A DNA stretch of 64,000 bases, taken from positions 5,766,001 through 5,830,000 of the forward strand of contig CP109468.1 of the NCBI GenBank assembly GCA_036227345.1. The letters are read 5' to 3'. The DNA is from Streptomyces sp. NBC_01463. GTDB taxonomy: Bacteria; Actinomycetota; Actinomycetes; Streptomycetales; Streptomycetaceae. Made by a program: the position numbers and the translations under genes. Numbering within the stretch: position 1 is the stretch's first letter; every line of letters begins with the position of its first letter. The notes below the pieces were generated by a model. It was not told the origin of the DNA and did no database searches. It saw nothing but the letters and a program-made list of their open reading frames with translations. Shown here in pieces: positions 33,125 to 43,112 of the stretch.

Positions 33125-33724
33125 ATGTCCAGCAGCACCCGTCCGCAGCTCCGCGTCGCCGTCATCGTCGGCAGCACCCGCGAGGGCCGCTTCGCGCCCG
33201 TCGTCACCCAGTGGCTGAAGGGACACCTGGCCCAGCGCGGCGACATGACCACCGATGTCGTCGACCTCACCGAGACCCCGCTGCCCACGGTCCTGCCCGC
33301 GTTCGGCGAGCCGCCGGCGCCGGGTACCGAGGAGGCCCTCGCCCTGGTGTCACCGAGGCTCGCGGCGGCCGACGCGTTCGTCTTCGTCACCCCGGAGTAC
33401 AACCACAGCTTCCCGGCGTCCCTGAAGAACGCCATCGACTGGCACAACCAGCAGTGGCACGCCAAGCCGGTCGCCTTCGTCTCCTACGGCGGCCTCTCCG
33501 GCGGCCTGCGGGCCGTGGAGCAGCTCCGCGTCGTGATGGCCGAGCTGAACGCGACGACCATCCGCAACACCGTCAGCTTCCACAACGCCTACGGACAGTT
33601 CGCCGAGGACGGCACCGTCGACGACGCCCAGGTCGACGCTGCCGCCAAGGCGCTCCTCGACCAGCTCGCCTGGTGGGCGCACGCACTGCGGGACGCCCGC
33701 GCCGCCACCCCGTACACCGCCTGA
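33125..33724 (+). CDS. NADPH-dependent FMN reductase
   Basis: 199-residue flavodoxin-fold protein of the NADPH:FMN/azoreductase family. The phosphate-binding loop IVGSTREGRFAPVV is at the N-terminus, and TPEYNHSFPASLKNAIDW and VSYGGLSGGLRAVEQLR form the flavin and dimer contacts. It reduces FMN, quinones or nitro/azo compounds using NAD(P)H. The ATG at 33125 follows CAGGGGG. It begins the transcript toward the DHA2 exporter 47 nt downstream, suggesting a drug or quinone detoxification unit under the adjacent TetR. Confidence 0.9.
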   Translation: MSSSTRPQLRVAVIVGSTREGRFAPVVTQWLKGHLAQRGDMTTDVVDLTETPLPTVLPAFGEPPAPGTEEALALVSPRLAAADAFVFVTPEYNHSFPASLKNAIDWHNQQWHAKPVAFVSYGGLSGGLRAVEQLRVVMAELNATTIRNTVSFHNAYGQFAEDGTVDDAQVDAAAKALLDQLAWWAHALRDARAATPYTA

Positions 33725-33732
33725 AGAACGCC

Positions 33733-33764
33733 TCACGGACACGGATCACGGATACGGATACGGG
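33733..33764. repeat. Short ACGGAT-type repeats
   Basis: CACGGA, CACGGAT, CACGGAT and ACGGATACGG follow one another in the short gap before the exporter gene. The tract leaves little room for a strong ribosome-binding site; GGGGGC is the only candidate. Confidence 0.6.
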
Positions 33765-33771
33765 GGCACCC

Positions 33772-35292
33772 ATGACTCAGTCCACGGACGGCACGCACGC
33801 CCGGCAGGGGCCGGAAGCGGCCGGGCCGCCGCCCGGCGACGAGGGCGGGAGCGGACCGTCGAAGCTCGTCCTGTTCGCTCTCCTGCTCGGCCTGGTGCTC
33901 GGCCTGCTCGACGGGACGGTCGTCGGCACCGCACTGCCCACGATCGTCGGGGACCTCGGCGGACTCGACCATCTGTCCTGGGTGGTGACGGTCTATCTGC
34001 TGACCGCCTCCGTCTCCACCCCCATCTGGGGCAAGCTCGGCGACCTGTACGGGCGCAAGGGCGCCTTCGTCTGGTCGGTCACGGTGTTCCTGGCGGGGTC
34101 CGTGCTCTCCGGACTCGCCCAGGACATGGGCCAGCTCATCGCCTTCCGCGCCGTCCAGGGGCTCGGCGCGGGCGGTCTCATGGTCGGCGCCCTGTCCATC
34201 ATCGGCGTCATGATGCCGCCCTCGCAGGCGGGCCGCTCCCAGGCGATGATCGGCGCCATGATGCCGGTCGCCCTGGTCGGCGGGCCGCTGCTCGGCGGCT
34301 TCCTCACCGACCAGCTGAACTGGCGCTGGGTCTTCTACGTCAACGTCCCCGTGGGCGCGCTCGCCCTGCTCGTCATCGGCCTCCGTCTGCACCTGCACAC
34401 CGAGCGGGTCAAGCCGCGGATCGACTACGCGGGGGCCGGACTGCTCACCACCGCCATCCTGGCGCTCACCCTGCTGGGCAGCTGGGGCGGTACGAGGTAC
34501 GGGTGGTCGTCGCCGCAGATCATCGGCCTCGGGGTGACCGGAGCCGTCGCCCTGGTCTGGTTCGTCCGGGTCGAGCGCCGCGTCGCCGAACCGATCATCC
34601 CGCCCCGGCTGTTCGCCGACCGCAACTTCACGCTCGCCCAGATCCTCACGTTCCTGGCGGGCGCCGCGATGCTCGGTGCGTCCACCTACCTGCCGCAGTA
34701 CATGCAGTTCGTGCGCGGCGCGTCCTCGACGGCCAGCGGCATGCTGCTGCTCCCGCTGATGGCGGGGATGTTCGGCGCACAGCTCCTGCTCGGCCGGATC
34801 CTCTCCAAGGGCGGCCGCTACCGCCCCTATCCGGTCCTCGGCGGCGCACTGACGGCCGTGGGCGCGCTCCTGCTGCTGGCGACGGGCGCCGGCACCCCCA
34901 CGGCGGTGACCTCCGCCCTGACCCTGGTGCTGGGCATCGGCATGGGCCTGCTGATGCAGAGCACCCTGCTCATCACCATCAACAGCGCGACACCCCGCGA
35001 CATGGGCGCCGCCACCGGAACCGCCACCCTCGTCCGCACGATCGGGAGCTCCCTGGGCATCGCCGTGCTCGGCGCCGTCTACACGAGCCGCCTCCACACG
35101 GCCGGAATGCCCGACGGCGGCACGTCCTGGACCCCGGAGGCGGTGCGCGGGATGCCGGACGGGGTCCGTGACGCGGTCCGGACCGCGGTCACCGACGGTC
35201 TGCACGGGGTGCTGATCGGCGCCGCGCTGCTGGGCGCGGTGATCTTCATGGTGGCCTGGCTGATGCGGGAGGTGCCCCTGCGCGAGGAGTGA
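33772..35292 (+). CDS. DHA2-family multidrug exporter (14 transmembrane segments)
   Basis: 506 residues. A polar 30-residue N-terminal tail precedes the membrane region. The family motifs are GLLDGTVVGTALPTIVGDLGG in segment 1, GKLGDLYGRKGAF in the first cytoplasmic loop (motif A), RAVQGLGAGGLMVGAL in segment 4 and the motif C region GGPLLGGFLTDQLNWRWVFYVNVPVG in segment 5. The protein would expel drugs in exchange for protons. It lies downstream of FMN reductase on the same strand with no terminator between them, and the divergent TetR gene is the probable regulator. Confidence 0.9.
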   Translation: MTQSTDGTHARQGPEAAGPPPGDEGGSGPSKLVLFALLLGLVLGLLDGTVVGTALPTIVGDLGGLDHLSWVVTVYLLTASVSTPIWGKLGDLYGRKGAFVWSVTVFLAGSVLSGLAQDMGQLIAFRAVQGLGAGGLMVGALSIIGVMMPPSQAGRSQAMIGAMMPVALVGGPLLGGFLTDQLNWRWVFYVNVPVGALALLVIGLRLHLHTERVKPRIDYAGAGLLTTAILALTLLGSWGGTRYGWSSPQIIGLGVTGAVALVWFVRVERRVAEPIIPPRLFADRNFTLAQILTFLAGAAMLGASTYLPQYMQFVRGASSTASGMLLLPLMAGMFGAQLLLGRILSKGGRYRPYPVLGGALTAVGALLLLATGAGTPTAVTSALTLVLGIGMGLLMQSTLLITINSATPRDMGAATGTATLVRTIGSSLGIAVLGAVYTSRLHTAGMPDGGTSWTPEAVRGMPDGVRDAVRTAVTDGLHGVLIGAALLGAVIFMVAWLMREVPLREE

Positions 35293-35326
35293 CCGGGGCA
35301 CGGCAGGGGGCGGGGGTGCACGGGGG

Positions 35327-36769
35327 TCACTCCTGCCGCAGCGCGAGCCACAGCTCCGTACGTACGTCCATGTCGTCCAGGTCCACCCCGAGCAGCACCC
35401 CGCACCGCCCGATGCGCTGGCGGACGGTGTTGCGGTGGACGGACAGGGCCACCGCCGTGCGGTCCCAGCTGCCGTGCAGGGAGAGCCAGCAGCGCAGGGT
35501 CTCGGCCAGGGGCGCGGTGAGCGGGGCGAGGAGGGCGCGGGCGTGCTCCGCCGCCGGGCCGGGCGGGATGAGGGCGGCGATGCCGGTGACCGGCGCGTCC
35601 GCCGCCAGCGGGGCGCGGGTCGCCTCCGCGTGCCTCAGGGCCCTGGCCGCCCGGGAGTCGGCGCCGGACAGCGCGGTGACGGGGCCGGGGGACGAAGCGC
35701 CGAGCGTCCAGCCCGGCTGCGGGGTCGGCTCCAGGCCGCCGGGGAGCAGGACCCGCACGGCGTCGGTGCCGCGTCCCGTGTCGACCAGCGCCGAACCCAG
35801 GGTCGCCCCGAGCGCCCCGGCGGTCAGCGGATCCGCGTGCGCGCCGTCGCCGCGGCGGGCGTGCACCACGGTCCACGGGCCCTCGCCGAGCAGCGGCGCC
35901 ACCTCCCCGGGGTCGGCGCCCAGCAGCATCCGGACGAGCGCCGCCGACCGGCCCGCCGCGTCCGCGCCCTGATGGGGGGCGGCGAGGAGGGAGAGCAGGA
36001 CCACGGCGATGCCCGCCACCGTGTGGTCGCCGGCCTCCCGCCGCGGGGTCGCCAGCGCCAGGACGAGGCCCTCGCCGCCGCCCAGCGGATACGCGAGGAG
36101 GGAGGTGTCCCCGAGCGTGTCCGTCGCCGATGCGGGCGAGCCCGGCCGCTCCCGCGCGACCACCCGGGCGAGCCGCCCGAGCGCCCCCGCCACCTCCGGC
36201 GCCTGCGGCCGTCCCGCCGCGTGCAGTTCCTCGCCGCCGGCCGTGAGCAGGACCGCCCGGCCGCCGAGCTGCACGGCCAGCTGGTGCAGCACCGCCGGCA
36301 CCGGGTCCGGCCGGGCCGCCGCCGTCGCCAGGGCCTGCTGGGCCCGGGTCACCCGGCGCAGCTCGCGGTGGCGGGCCGCGGCCATCAGCCCCCAGACCGC
36401 CCGGGCGATCGCCGTGAACGGGGTCCCGGGCGGCACCTCGACCAGCGGCATCCCGTACCGCTCGCAGGCCGCCACCAGCTCGGGCGGCACCGTGTCGTGC
36501 ACCGGCCGCACGCCGAATCCGAGCGCCGCGGCCCCCGCCTCCACGAGCCGCGCCACATAGGTGTCCGGGTCCGTGAGCAGCACCCCGGCGCTCAGCAGCA
36601 GCTCGCCACCGAGCAGATACGGATACGGGTCGGCCATCTCCGAGGTGTGCACCCACAGCAGCTCGGCGTCGGCCGGCCCCGCGATGCTGCGGAGCCCCAG
36701 CTCCTCCAGGGCCAGCAGCGCGGCCAGTGCGACGGGCGGGGTCGGCGGTCCGGCGGGAGCCTCAGGCAT
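35327..36769 (-). CDS. PucR-family transcriptional regulator
   Basis: 480 residues. The N-terminal PucR sensor domain covers about residues 15-130 (LRSIAGPADAELLWVHTSEMADPYPYLLGGELLLSAGVLL). The C-terminal PucR helix-turn-helix is LRCWLSLHGSWDRTAVALSVHRNTVRQRIGRCGVLLGVDLDD. Between them is a GGDEF-like linker domain typical of the group. PucR proteins regulate purine, amine and other nitrogen-source genes. It is divergent from the symporter-ureohydrolase-ThDP operon over 178 nt, so it is likely their regulator. The start at 36769 has a GC-rich leader and is preferred to the frame extending to 36949. Confidence 0.9.
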   Translation of the reverse strand: MPEAPAGPPTPPVALAALLALEELGLRSIAGPADAELLWVHTSEMADPYPYLLGGELLLSAGVLLTDPDTYVARLVEAGAAALGFGVRPVHDTVPPELVAACERYGMPLVEVPPGTPFTAIARAVWGLMAAARHRELRRVTRAQQALATAAARPDPVPAVLHQLAVQLGGRAVLLTAGGEELHAAGRPQAPEVAGALGRLARVVARERPGSPASATDTLGDTSLLAYPLGGGEGLVLALATPRREAGDHTVAGIAVVLLSLLAAPHQGADAAGRSAALVRMLLGADPGEVAPLLGEGPWTVVHARRGDGAHADPLTAGALGATLGSALVDTGRGTDAVRVLLPGGLEPTPQPGWTLGASSPGPVTALSGADSRAARALRHAEATRAPLAADAPVTGIAALIPPGPAAEHARALLAPLTAPLAETLRCWLSLHGSWDRTAVALSVHRNTVRQRIGRCGVLLGVDLDDMDVRTELWLALRQE

Positions 36770-36865
36770 GGAGGGTTCATCCGTTCGGTCGGGCTGGAAT
36801 GGATGAAACGTACACTTCAGCGATGCTTCCCGGCCACCTACCGTCTCTTCAGCACGACCGAAAGC

Positions 36866-36920
36866 GCACCGGAACGCGTACCTGAACCGCGCATCCGGCG
36901 CGCACCGGAATGCACCGGAA
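36866..36920. repeat. Three copies of GCACCGGAA in the symporter promoter region
   Basis: GCACCGGAA occurs at 36866-36874, 36902-36910 and 36912-36920, all on the plus strand, between the PucR gene and the symporter gene. The repeated direct elements are candidate PucR binding sites. Confidence 0.65.
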
Positions 36921-36947
36921 CCTGTGAACCGAGACGGAGGGAAGCCC

Positions 36948-38432
36948 ATGGCTGTCGACTACGCCGTGATCGTCGTCTACCTGGCCGGCATGCTCGCCAT
37001 GGGCTGGTGGGGCATGCGCCGCGCCAAGTCCAAGAGCGAGTTCCTGGTGGCGGGCCGCCGCCTGGGCCCCTGGATGTACTCCGGCACCATGGCCGCCATC
37101 GTCCTCGGCGGCGCCTCCACCATCGGCGGCGTCGGCCTCGGCTACCAGTACGGGCTCTCCGGCGCCTGGATGGTCTTCACCATCGGTCTCGGCCTGCTCG
37201 CCCTGTCGGTCTTCTTCTCGGCGCGCATCGCCCGGCTGAAGGTCTACACCGTCTCCGAGATGCTCGACCTGCGCTACGGCGGCCGGGCCGGGATCATCTC
37301 GGGCGTCGTCATGTGGTCGTACACGCTGATGCTCGCGGTCACCTCGACCATCGCGTACGCCACCATCTTCGACGTCCTCTTCGACATGAACCGGACCGTC
37401 GCGATCATCCTCGGCGGCGCCATCGTCGTCGCGTACTCGACGCTCGGCGGCATGTGGTCGATCACGCTCACCGACATGGTGCAGTTCGTCGTGAAGACCA
37501 TCGGGGTGCTGCTGCTCCTGCTGCCCATCGCGGTGATCAAGGCGGGCGGCTTCGGCGAGATGAGGGCCAAACTGCCGACCGAGTACTTCGACCCGCTGGG
37601 CATCGGCGGCGAGACGATCTTCACGTACGTGCTGATCTACACCTTCGGCATGCTGATCGGGCAGGACATCTGGCAGCGGGTGTTCACCGCCCGCAGCGAC
37701 CGCGTGGCCCGCCTGGGCGGCACCGTCGCCGGCACCTACTGCCTGGTGTACGCGGTCGCCGGAGCGGTCATCGGCACGGCGGCGAAGGTCATGTACCCGA
37801 AGCTGCCCAGCGCGGACGCGGCGTTCGCGACGATCGTCAAGGACGAACTCCCGGTCGGTGTGCGCGGCCTCGTGCTGGCCGCCGCGCTGGCCGCGGTGAT
37901 GTCCACGTCCTCCGGTGCGCTGATCGCCTGCGCCACGGTCGCCAACAACGACATCTGGTCCCGGCTGCGGGGCGTCGTCTCCCGCGGCGACGGCGACGCC
38001 GAACGCGACGAGGTGCGGGGCAACCGGGCCTTCATCCTGGTCATGGGCATCGTCGTCATCGCCATCGCCATCGCCCTCAACAACGTGGTCGAGGCGCTGA
38101 CCGTCGCCTACAACCTCCTGGTCGGCGGACTGCTGGTGCCGATCCTCGGCGGTCTGCTGTGGCGCCGCGGCACCGCGGCCGGGGCGCTGGCCGCGGTGGC
38201 GGTCGGCGGCGTCGCGGTCATCGGCCTGATGGCGGGCTACGGGATCCTCGCCAACGAACCCGTCTACTACGGACTCCCCGCCTCCCTCGTCGCGTACGTC
38301 GTCGTCTCGCTGGCGACGAGGCCCACGGACGCCGCGGTCCTTCTCACCTGGCGCGAACGGCTGGCCGGCCGTGACGGGCCGGCGGCGCCGGCGGAACAGG
38401 CGGAACCGGCCGCCGAGCCGGTCACCGGCTGA
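36948..38432 (+). CDS. Sodium:solute symporter (SSS family)
   Basis: 494-residue membrane protein with about 13 transmembrane segments. The start [21 protein letters not shown] and the motifs [24 protein letters not shown] and [18 protein letters not shown] match solute:sodium symporters. [27 protein letters not shown] forms the conserved segment with Na+-binding serines. The ATG follows GGAGGG. The next genes encode an agmatinase-like ureohydrolase and a ThDP enzyme, so the substrate is probably a guanidino or amine compound, though sequence alone does not show it. Confidence 0.88.
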   Translation: MAVDYAVIVVYLAGMLAMGWWGMRRAKSKSEFLVAGRRLGPWMYSGTMAAIVLGGASTIGGVGLGYQYGLSGAWMVFTIGLGLLALSVFFSARIARLKVYTVSEMLDLRYGGRAGIISGVVMWSYTLMLAVTSTIAYATIFDVLFDMNRTVAIILGGAIVVAYSTLGGMWSITLTDMVQFVVKTIGVLLLLLPIAVIKAGGFGEMRAKLPTEYFDPLGIGGETIFTYVLIYTFGMLIGQDIWQRVFTARSDRVARLGGTVAGTYCLVYAVAGAVIGTAAKVMYPKLPSADAAFATIVKDELPVGVRGLVLAAALAAVMSTSSGALIACATVANNDIWSRLRGVVSRGDGDAERDEVRGNRAFILVMGIVVIAIAIALNNVVEALTVAYNLLVGGLLVPILGGLLWRRGTAAGALAAVAVGGVAVIGLMAGYGILANEPVYYGLPASLVAYVVVSLATRPTDAAVLLTWRERLAGRDGPAAPAEQAEPAAEPVTG

Positions 38433-38494
38433 CGGCCGCGTCCCCGCATCCCGCACACTTGCACCACGCACAGAACAGAGAAAGGCCCCACCCC

Positions 38495-39463
38495 ATGAGC
38501 AGCAACGAAACGCCGCGCGGCCCCGTCGACTCCTCCCGCGTCCCGCGGTACGCGGGCCCCGCGACGTTCGCCCGGCTGCCCCGCCTCGACGAGGTCGGGA
38601 CGACGGACGTCGCCGTCGTCGGTGTGCCCTTCGACACGGGCGTCTCCTACCGGCCCGGCGCCCGCTTCGGCGGGAACGCAATCCGGGAGGCCTCGCGGCT
38701 GCTCCGCCCGTACAACCCGGCCCAGGACGCCTCGCCGTTCGCCCTCGCGCAGGTCGCGGACGCCGGTGACATCGCCGCCAACCCGTTCGACATCAACGAG
38801 GCCGTCGAGACGATCGAGGCCGCGGCCGACGACCTGCTCTCCACCGGCGCCCGGCTGATGACGCTCGGCGGCGACCACACCATCGCGCTGCCGCTGCTGC
38901 GGTCCGTCGCCAAGAAGCACGGCCCCGTCGCCCTGCTCCACTTCGACGCGCACCTCGACACGTGGGACACCTACTTCGGCGCCGAGTACACCCACGGCAC
39001 CCCGTTCCGCCGGGCCGTCGAGGAGGGCATCCTCGACACCTCCGCGCTCTCCCACGTCGGCACCCGCGGCCCGCTGTACGGCAAGCAGGACCTCACCGAC
39101 GACGCCAAGATGGGCTTCGGCATCGTGACCTCGGCCGACGTCATGCGGCGCGGGGTCGACGAGATCGCCGACCAGCTCCGGCAGCGCATCGGCGACCGCC
39201 CGCTCTACATCTCCATCGACATCGACGTGCTGGACCCGGCGCACGCCCCCGGCACCGGCACCCCCGAGGCCGGCGGCCTCACCTCCCGCGAGCTGCTGGA
39301 GATCGTGCGCGGCCTGTCGTCCTGCAACCTGGTCTCCGCCGACCTGGTCGAGGTCGCCCCCGCGTACGACCACGCCGAGATCACCTCCGTCGCCGCCTCG
39401 CACACCGCGTACGAACTGACGACGATCATGACCCGCCAGATCGCGGAGGCCCGGCAGAAGTGA
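38495..39463 (+). CDS. speB: Agmatinase-family ureohydrolase
   Basis: 322 residues. The binuclear manganese site is complete: GGDHTIALP (His), HFDAHLDTW (Asp, His, Asp) and [19 protein letters not shown] (two Asp). The enzyme hydrolyses a guanidino compound such as agmatine or guanidinobutyrate to urea plus the amine. The ATG has AAAGG about 9 nt upstream. The stop overlaps the start of the ThDP gene by 4 nt. Within this family closely similar enzymes differ in substrate, so the name agmatinase is by similarity only and 4-guanidinobutyrase is an alternative. Confidence 0.88.
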   Translation: MSSNETPRGPVDSSRVPRYAGPATFARLPRLDEVGTTDVAVVGVPFDTGVSYRPGARFGGNAIREASRLLRPYNPAQDASPFALAQVADAGDIAANPFDINEAVETIEAAADDLLSTGARLMTLGGDHTIALPLLRSVAKKHGPVALLHFDAHLDTWDTYFGAEYTHGTPFRRAVEEGILDTSALSHVGTRGPLYGKQDLTDDAKMGFGIVTSADVMRRGVDEIADQLRQRIGDRPLYISIDIDVLDPAHAPGTGTPEAGGLTSRELLEIVRGLSSCNLVSADLVEVAPAYDHAEITSVAASHTAYELTTIMTRQIAEARQK

Positions 39464-41145
39464 GCCACGACCACCACGACGAGCGGCCCGAGCTCACCCC
39501 CGAGCAGGTCGCCGCCGCACTGAACCCCCCGGCCGGACGCAACGGCGGCGACCTCGTCGTCGAGACCCTCCAGGGCCTCGGCGCGACCACCGTCTTCGGT
39601 CTGCCCGGACAGCACGCGCTGGGCATGTTCGACGCCCTGCGCCGCTCGCCTCTCACCTACGTCGGCCTGCGCGTCGAGAACAACGCGGGCTTCGCCGCCG
39701 ACGCCTACGGGCGCATCACCGGCGAGGTCGCCCCGCTGCTCCTGTCCACCGGACCCGGCGCGCTCACCTCGCTCGCCGCGCTCCAGGAGGCGGCCGCGGC
39801 CTCCGCCCCCGTGCTCGCGATCTCCAGCCAGATCCCGGTCGCCGGCCTGGGCGGCGGCCGCCACGGCTATCTGCACGAACTGCGCGACCAGAAGGCCTCG
39901 TTCCGCGACATCGTGAAGTCGGTGCACACCGTGCGTACGGCCTCGCAGATCCCGTCCGCGATCGCCGCCGCCTGGGAGTCCGCGCTGACGGCACCGCACG
40001 GCCCCGTCTGGATCGAGATCCCGCAGGACGTGCTCCTCGCCGGGACGACGCTGCCCGTCGTCACGGCGATGGACGCGACCCCGCGCGAGGTGCACGCCCG
40101 CCCCGAACTCATCGCGGTCGCCGCCCACCTGCTGTCGAACGCGGAGCGCCCGGCGATCATCGCGGGCGGCGGAGTCGTACGCTCCGACGCGTCCGGCAAG
40201 CTGCGCGCCCTCGCGGAGCAGATCGACGCCCCGGTCGTCACCACCTTCGGCGGCAAGGGCGCCTTCCCGTGGGAGCACCCGCTCTCGCTCCAGTCCTGGC
40301 TGGAGGACCGGCACACCACCGACTTCCTGGAGGACGCCGACGTCCTGCTGGTCGTCGGCTCCGGGCTCGGCGAACTCTCCTCGAACTACTACACGTTCGC
40401 GCCGCGCGGCCGGGTCGTGCAGATCGAGGCCGATGCCGGGAAGCTGGAGTCCAACCACCCGGCGCTCGGCATCCATGCGGACGCCCGCGACGCGCTGTCC
40501 GACCTCCTGGAGGCCGTCACCCCGCGCGAGGACCCGGCCGCCGCCGACCGCGTAGCGAAGGTGCTCGGTCTCGTACGGGAGCGGATCGCCGCCCAGGAAC
40601 TCACCCTGGAACAGCACCTGGTCGCCGAGATCCGGGCCGCCCTGCCCGACACGTCCCCCAGCTTCTGGGACATGACGATCCTGGCCTACTGGGCCTGGTC
40701 CGCCTTCGACGCCCGCCACCCCAACACCATGCACTCGGCCCAGGGCGCGGGCGGTCTCGGCTACGGCTTCCCGGCGGCGATCGGCGCGGCCGCCGCCGAC
40801 CGCACGAGGCCCGTCCTCGCGGTCTCCGGCGACGGCGGCGCGATGTACTCGATCGCGGAGCTCGCCACGGCCCGCCAGTACGACCTCCCGGTCACCTGGC
40901 TGATCGTCGACGACGGCGGTTACGGCATCCTGCGCGAGTACATGACCGACGCCTTCGGCGAGGCCACCGGCACCGAGCTGTCCCGCCCGGACTTCGTCGC
41001 CCTCGCCGAGTCCTTCGGCGTCCCGGCCGTCCGTACGAGCCCCGAGACGCTCGCCGCCGACCTGGCCGAGGCCTTCGGGCGCCCCGGCCCCTCGGTCGTC
41101 GTACTCCCGGCCCTGCTCCGGATGTTCGAGCCGACGCACCTCTAG
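39460..41145 (+). CDS. Thiamine pyrophosphate-dependent enzyme (acetolactate-synthase-like)
   Basis: 561 residues with the three-domain layout of the ThDP family: PYR domain with the catalytic Glu in [17 protein letters not shown], a central domain with the segment [18 protein letters not shown], and the ThDP-binding domain with [12 protein letters not shown] (Asp458). The second part of the ThDP motif reads IVDDGGYG (Asp484-Asp485) where most members have Asn-Asn. The GTG start overlaps the ureohydrolase stop (GTGA). It may be a decarboxylase or ligase acting on a product of guanidino-compound degradation; the reaction is unknown. Confidence 0.85.
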   Translation: MSHDHHDERPELTPEQVAAALNPPAGRNGGDLVVETLQGLGATTVFGLPGQHALGMFDALRRSPLTYVGLRVENNAGFAADAYGRITGEVAPLLLSTGPGALTSLAALQEAAAASAPVLAISSQIPVAGLGGGRHGYLHELRDQKASFRDIVKSVHTVRTASQIPSAIAAAWESALTAPHGPVWIEIPQDVLLAGTTLPVVTAMDATPREVHARPELIAVAAHLLSNAERPAIIAGGGVVRSDASGKLRALAEQIDAPVVTTFGGKGAFPWEHPLSLQSWLEDRHTTDFLEDADVLLVVGSGLGELSSNYYTFAPRGRVVQIEADAGKLESNHPALGIHADARDALSDLLEAVTPREDPAAADRVAKVLGLVRERIAAQELTLEQHLVAEIRAALPDTSPSFWDMTILAYWAWSAFDARHPNTMHSAQGAGGLGYGFPAAIGAAAADRTRPVLAVSGDGGAMYSIAELATARQYDLPVTWLIVDDGGYGILREYMTDAFGEATGTELSRPDFVALAESFGVPAVRTSPETLAADLAEAFGRPGPSVVVLPALLRMFEPTHL

Positions 41146-41153
41146 ACGCCTCG

Positions 41154-41194
41154 CGCGGGAGTGCCCGGGACCCGAGGTCCCGGGCACTCCCGCG
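41154..41194 (+). terminator. Strong terminator after the ThDP gene
   Basis: 19-bp perfect stem (41154-41172 and 41176-41194) with a 3-nt loop, starting 8 nt after the stop codon. It closes the symporter-ureohydrolase-ThDP operon. Confidence 0.93.
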
Positions 41195-41284
41195 TACAAC
41201 TTTCCGGCCGTCCACGAGTCAACTCTTCGGGGTGCGCCGGGGGCGCGCCCGCTGGAAACACTCAGGGGACGGGAACGCACACAC

Positions 41285-42244
41285 ATGACTAGACCCCACA
41301 TATCCCGCCGCGCCCGGGCCGCGCTCTGTGCCGCGCTCGCCGTCGGCGTGATCGCACCCGTGGCGGCCGGGGCGGCGCCCGCCGGGGCCGCCACACCGAC
41401 GACGAGCTGCACCTCGGGCAAGGCCGGGCTGGCCTCCAAGCTGTCGAAGGACATCACCGCCGCGCTCAAGGGCCGCAAGTCCACCACGGCGGTGGCGCTG
41501 TACGACCGGACCACGAAGACGACGTGCACCCTGCGTGCCACGTCGAAGTACGACTCCGCCAGCGTCGTGAAGGCGACCGTGCTGGCCACGCTGCTCTGGG
41601 ACAACGCCAAGACGGGCCGCTACCTCACCCAGCGCGAGACCGACCTCAGCACCGCGATGATCACCAAGTCCGACAACGACGCGACCACCGCCCTGTGGAA
41701 GCAGCTCGGCGCCACCAAGGTCAGCGCGTTCCTCAAGGCCGCCGGAATGACGCACACCGTGCCCGGGTCCGGCGGCTACTGGGGACTCACCCAGATCACC
41801 GCGCAGGACGAGCAGCGGCTGCTGACCCTGCTCACCGCGAAGAACTCCGTGCTCAGCGACGGCGCCCGCGCCTACGAGCTCGGGCTGATGCGCAAGGTCG
41901 TCTCCTCGCAGCGCTGGGGCACCCCCGCCGGGGCCCCGGGCTCGGCCACCGTCCAGGTCAAGAACGGCTGGCTGCAGCGTGCCACCCACGGCTGGCGGGT
42001 GCACAGCATCGGCGCGTTCACGGGAGAGGGCCACGACTACGTCCTCACGGTGCTCACCCAGGACAACGCGACGATGAACACCGGCGTCGACACCATCCAG
42101 GCCGTCGCCCGTGCCGTGCACAAGGACCTGAACCCGCGCTACATGAACCACATGGACCCGGTCGTGCCCGGCACCCTGCAGGAGGCGATCCCGCCGGTCC
42201 CGGAGGCGCCGGCCGGGCGGATGCTCAGCGTGCCGCGGAGCTGA
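41285..42244 (+). CDS. Secreted class A beta-lactamase-like serine hydrolase
   Basis: 319 residues with a signal peptide (RRARAALCAALAVGVIAPVAAGAAPAGAA). The penicillin-binding fold motifs are in the right order: SVVK with the nucleophile Ser93 and Lys96, SDN at 129-131, and KNG at 226-228 where beta-lactamases normally have KTG or KSG. Two cysteines near the N-terminus (CTS and CTL) could form a disulfide. A true beta-lactamase usually has a Glu166-type residue in an omega loop; a clear match is not seen. It may be a lactamase homologue or a peptidoglycan-related hydrolase. Confidence 0.8.
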   Translation: MTRPHISRRARAALCAALAVGVIAPVAAGAAPAGAATPTTSCTSGKAGLASKLSKDITAALKGRKSTTAVALYDRTTKTTCTLRATSKYDSASVVKATVLATLLWDNAKTGRYLTQRETDLSTAMITKSDNDATTALWKQLGATKVSAFLKAAGMTHTVPGSGGYWGLTQITAQDEQRLLTLLTAKNSVLSDGARAYELGLMRKVVSSQRWGTPAGAPGSATVQVKNGWLQRATHGWRVHSIGAFTGEGHDYVLTVLTQDNATMNTGVDTIQAVARAVHKDLNPRYMNHMDPVVPGTLQEAIPPVPEAPAGRMLSVPRS

Positions 42245-42292
42245 GCGGACGACTGACCGAGCGGAACCGTCCGTCACCGGTCCGCGCCCGGC

Positions 42293-42322
42293 GGGCCGGT
42301 GGCGGGCGGGCCGGTGGCGGGC
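42293..42322. repeat. 15-bp perfect tandem repeat
   Basis: GGGCCGGTGGCGGGC occurs twice in succession between the beta-lactamase-like gene and the converging TetR gene. It is probably slippage-derived and could form G-rich structure. Confidence 0.9.
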
Positions 42323-42341
42323 GGGAGTGCCTGTCCCGGTG

Positions 42342-43079
42342 TCAGTTCCCGGCCCGCAGGCGGCGGCCGGCCTCAGCCTGGAGGCGCAGGCCCGCCAGAG
42401 TCAGATCAAGACCGGCGAGGAACTGCTCCTTGTCGTCGTGCCCGTCGAACTCGTCGACGATGTCGTGCAGGAACGGGTACTTCCCGGGGTCGAGCGTGCG
42501 CCAGGTCGCGGCGTAGCGGCCGAGGTACTCCTCGCGGCCCACGAGGCCCTCGACCACCTCCTGCGGCGGGTCCTGGCCCATGTCCCCCGCGTTGGCGACG
42601 ACGACGCCCACGACCGCCGACACGGCGTGGAACCGCTGCCGCGGCGTGAGCCCGAGCCCGGCCGTCTTCTGCCCGAGCTCCTCGTAGATCCGCAACGTGT
42701 TGCCCTCGACGTCGATGTTGCGCATGAACTGCGCCCCCAGCCACGGCCGGTCCACGACCGCGTCGAACAGGGTGACGGCCATCATGCGCAGGTCGTCGAT
42801 CGGGTCGCCGCTGTCCTTCTGCCCCTCGACGGCCGTCAGCACCCCGCCGAGCACATGGTCGATGGCGCGGTCGAGCAGTTCGTCCTTGCCCGATACGTAC
42901 CAGTAGATGCTGCCGACGCCGGTGCCGAGCCGGGCGGCGAGGGCGCGCAGGGTCAGTGCCGGTGCGCCCGCTTCGTCGAGCAGGGCCACGGCCGCGGTGA
43001 GAACGGCCTCGATGGAGTGCGACCCGCGCTGACGTCCCCGGGAGGGGCGATCGGCGGGTCGGGGTCGCGGGCCTGTCAT
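42342..43079 (-). CDS. TetR-family regulator of the adjacent exporter
   Basis: 245 residues. The N-terminal helix-turn-helix is SIEAVLTAAVALLDEAGAPALTLRALAARLGTGVGSIYWYVSGKDELLDRA (about residues 22-72). The C-terminal domain has the TetR-class pattern with FDAVVDRPWLGAQFMRNIDVEGN. The start at 43079 has GGGG a few nt upstream; an in-frame ATG at 43088 is the alternative. It is divergent from a DHA2 exporter across a 113-nt gap with three GAACnnnGTTC sites, which are its presumed operators. It ends next to the beta-lactamase-like gene. Confidence 0.9.
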   Translation of the reverse strand: MTGPRPRPADRPSRGRQRGSHSIEAVLTAAVALLDEAGAPALTLRALAARLGTGVGSIYWYVSGKDELLDRAIDHVLGGVLTAVEGQKDSGDPIDDLRMMAVTLFDAVVDRPWLGAQFMRNIDVEGNTLRIYEELGQKTAGLGLTPRQRFHAVSAVVGVVVANAGDMGQDPPQEVVEGLVGREEYLGRYAATWRTLDPGKYPFLHDIVDEFDGHDDKEQFLAGLDLTLAGLRLQAEAGRRLRAGN

Positions 43080-43112
43080 GGTCCCCATCCAATCACAGCT
43101 TGCGCATTTATC

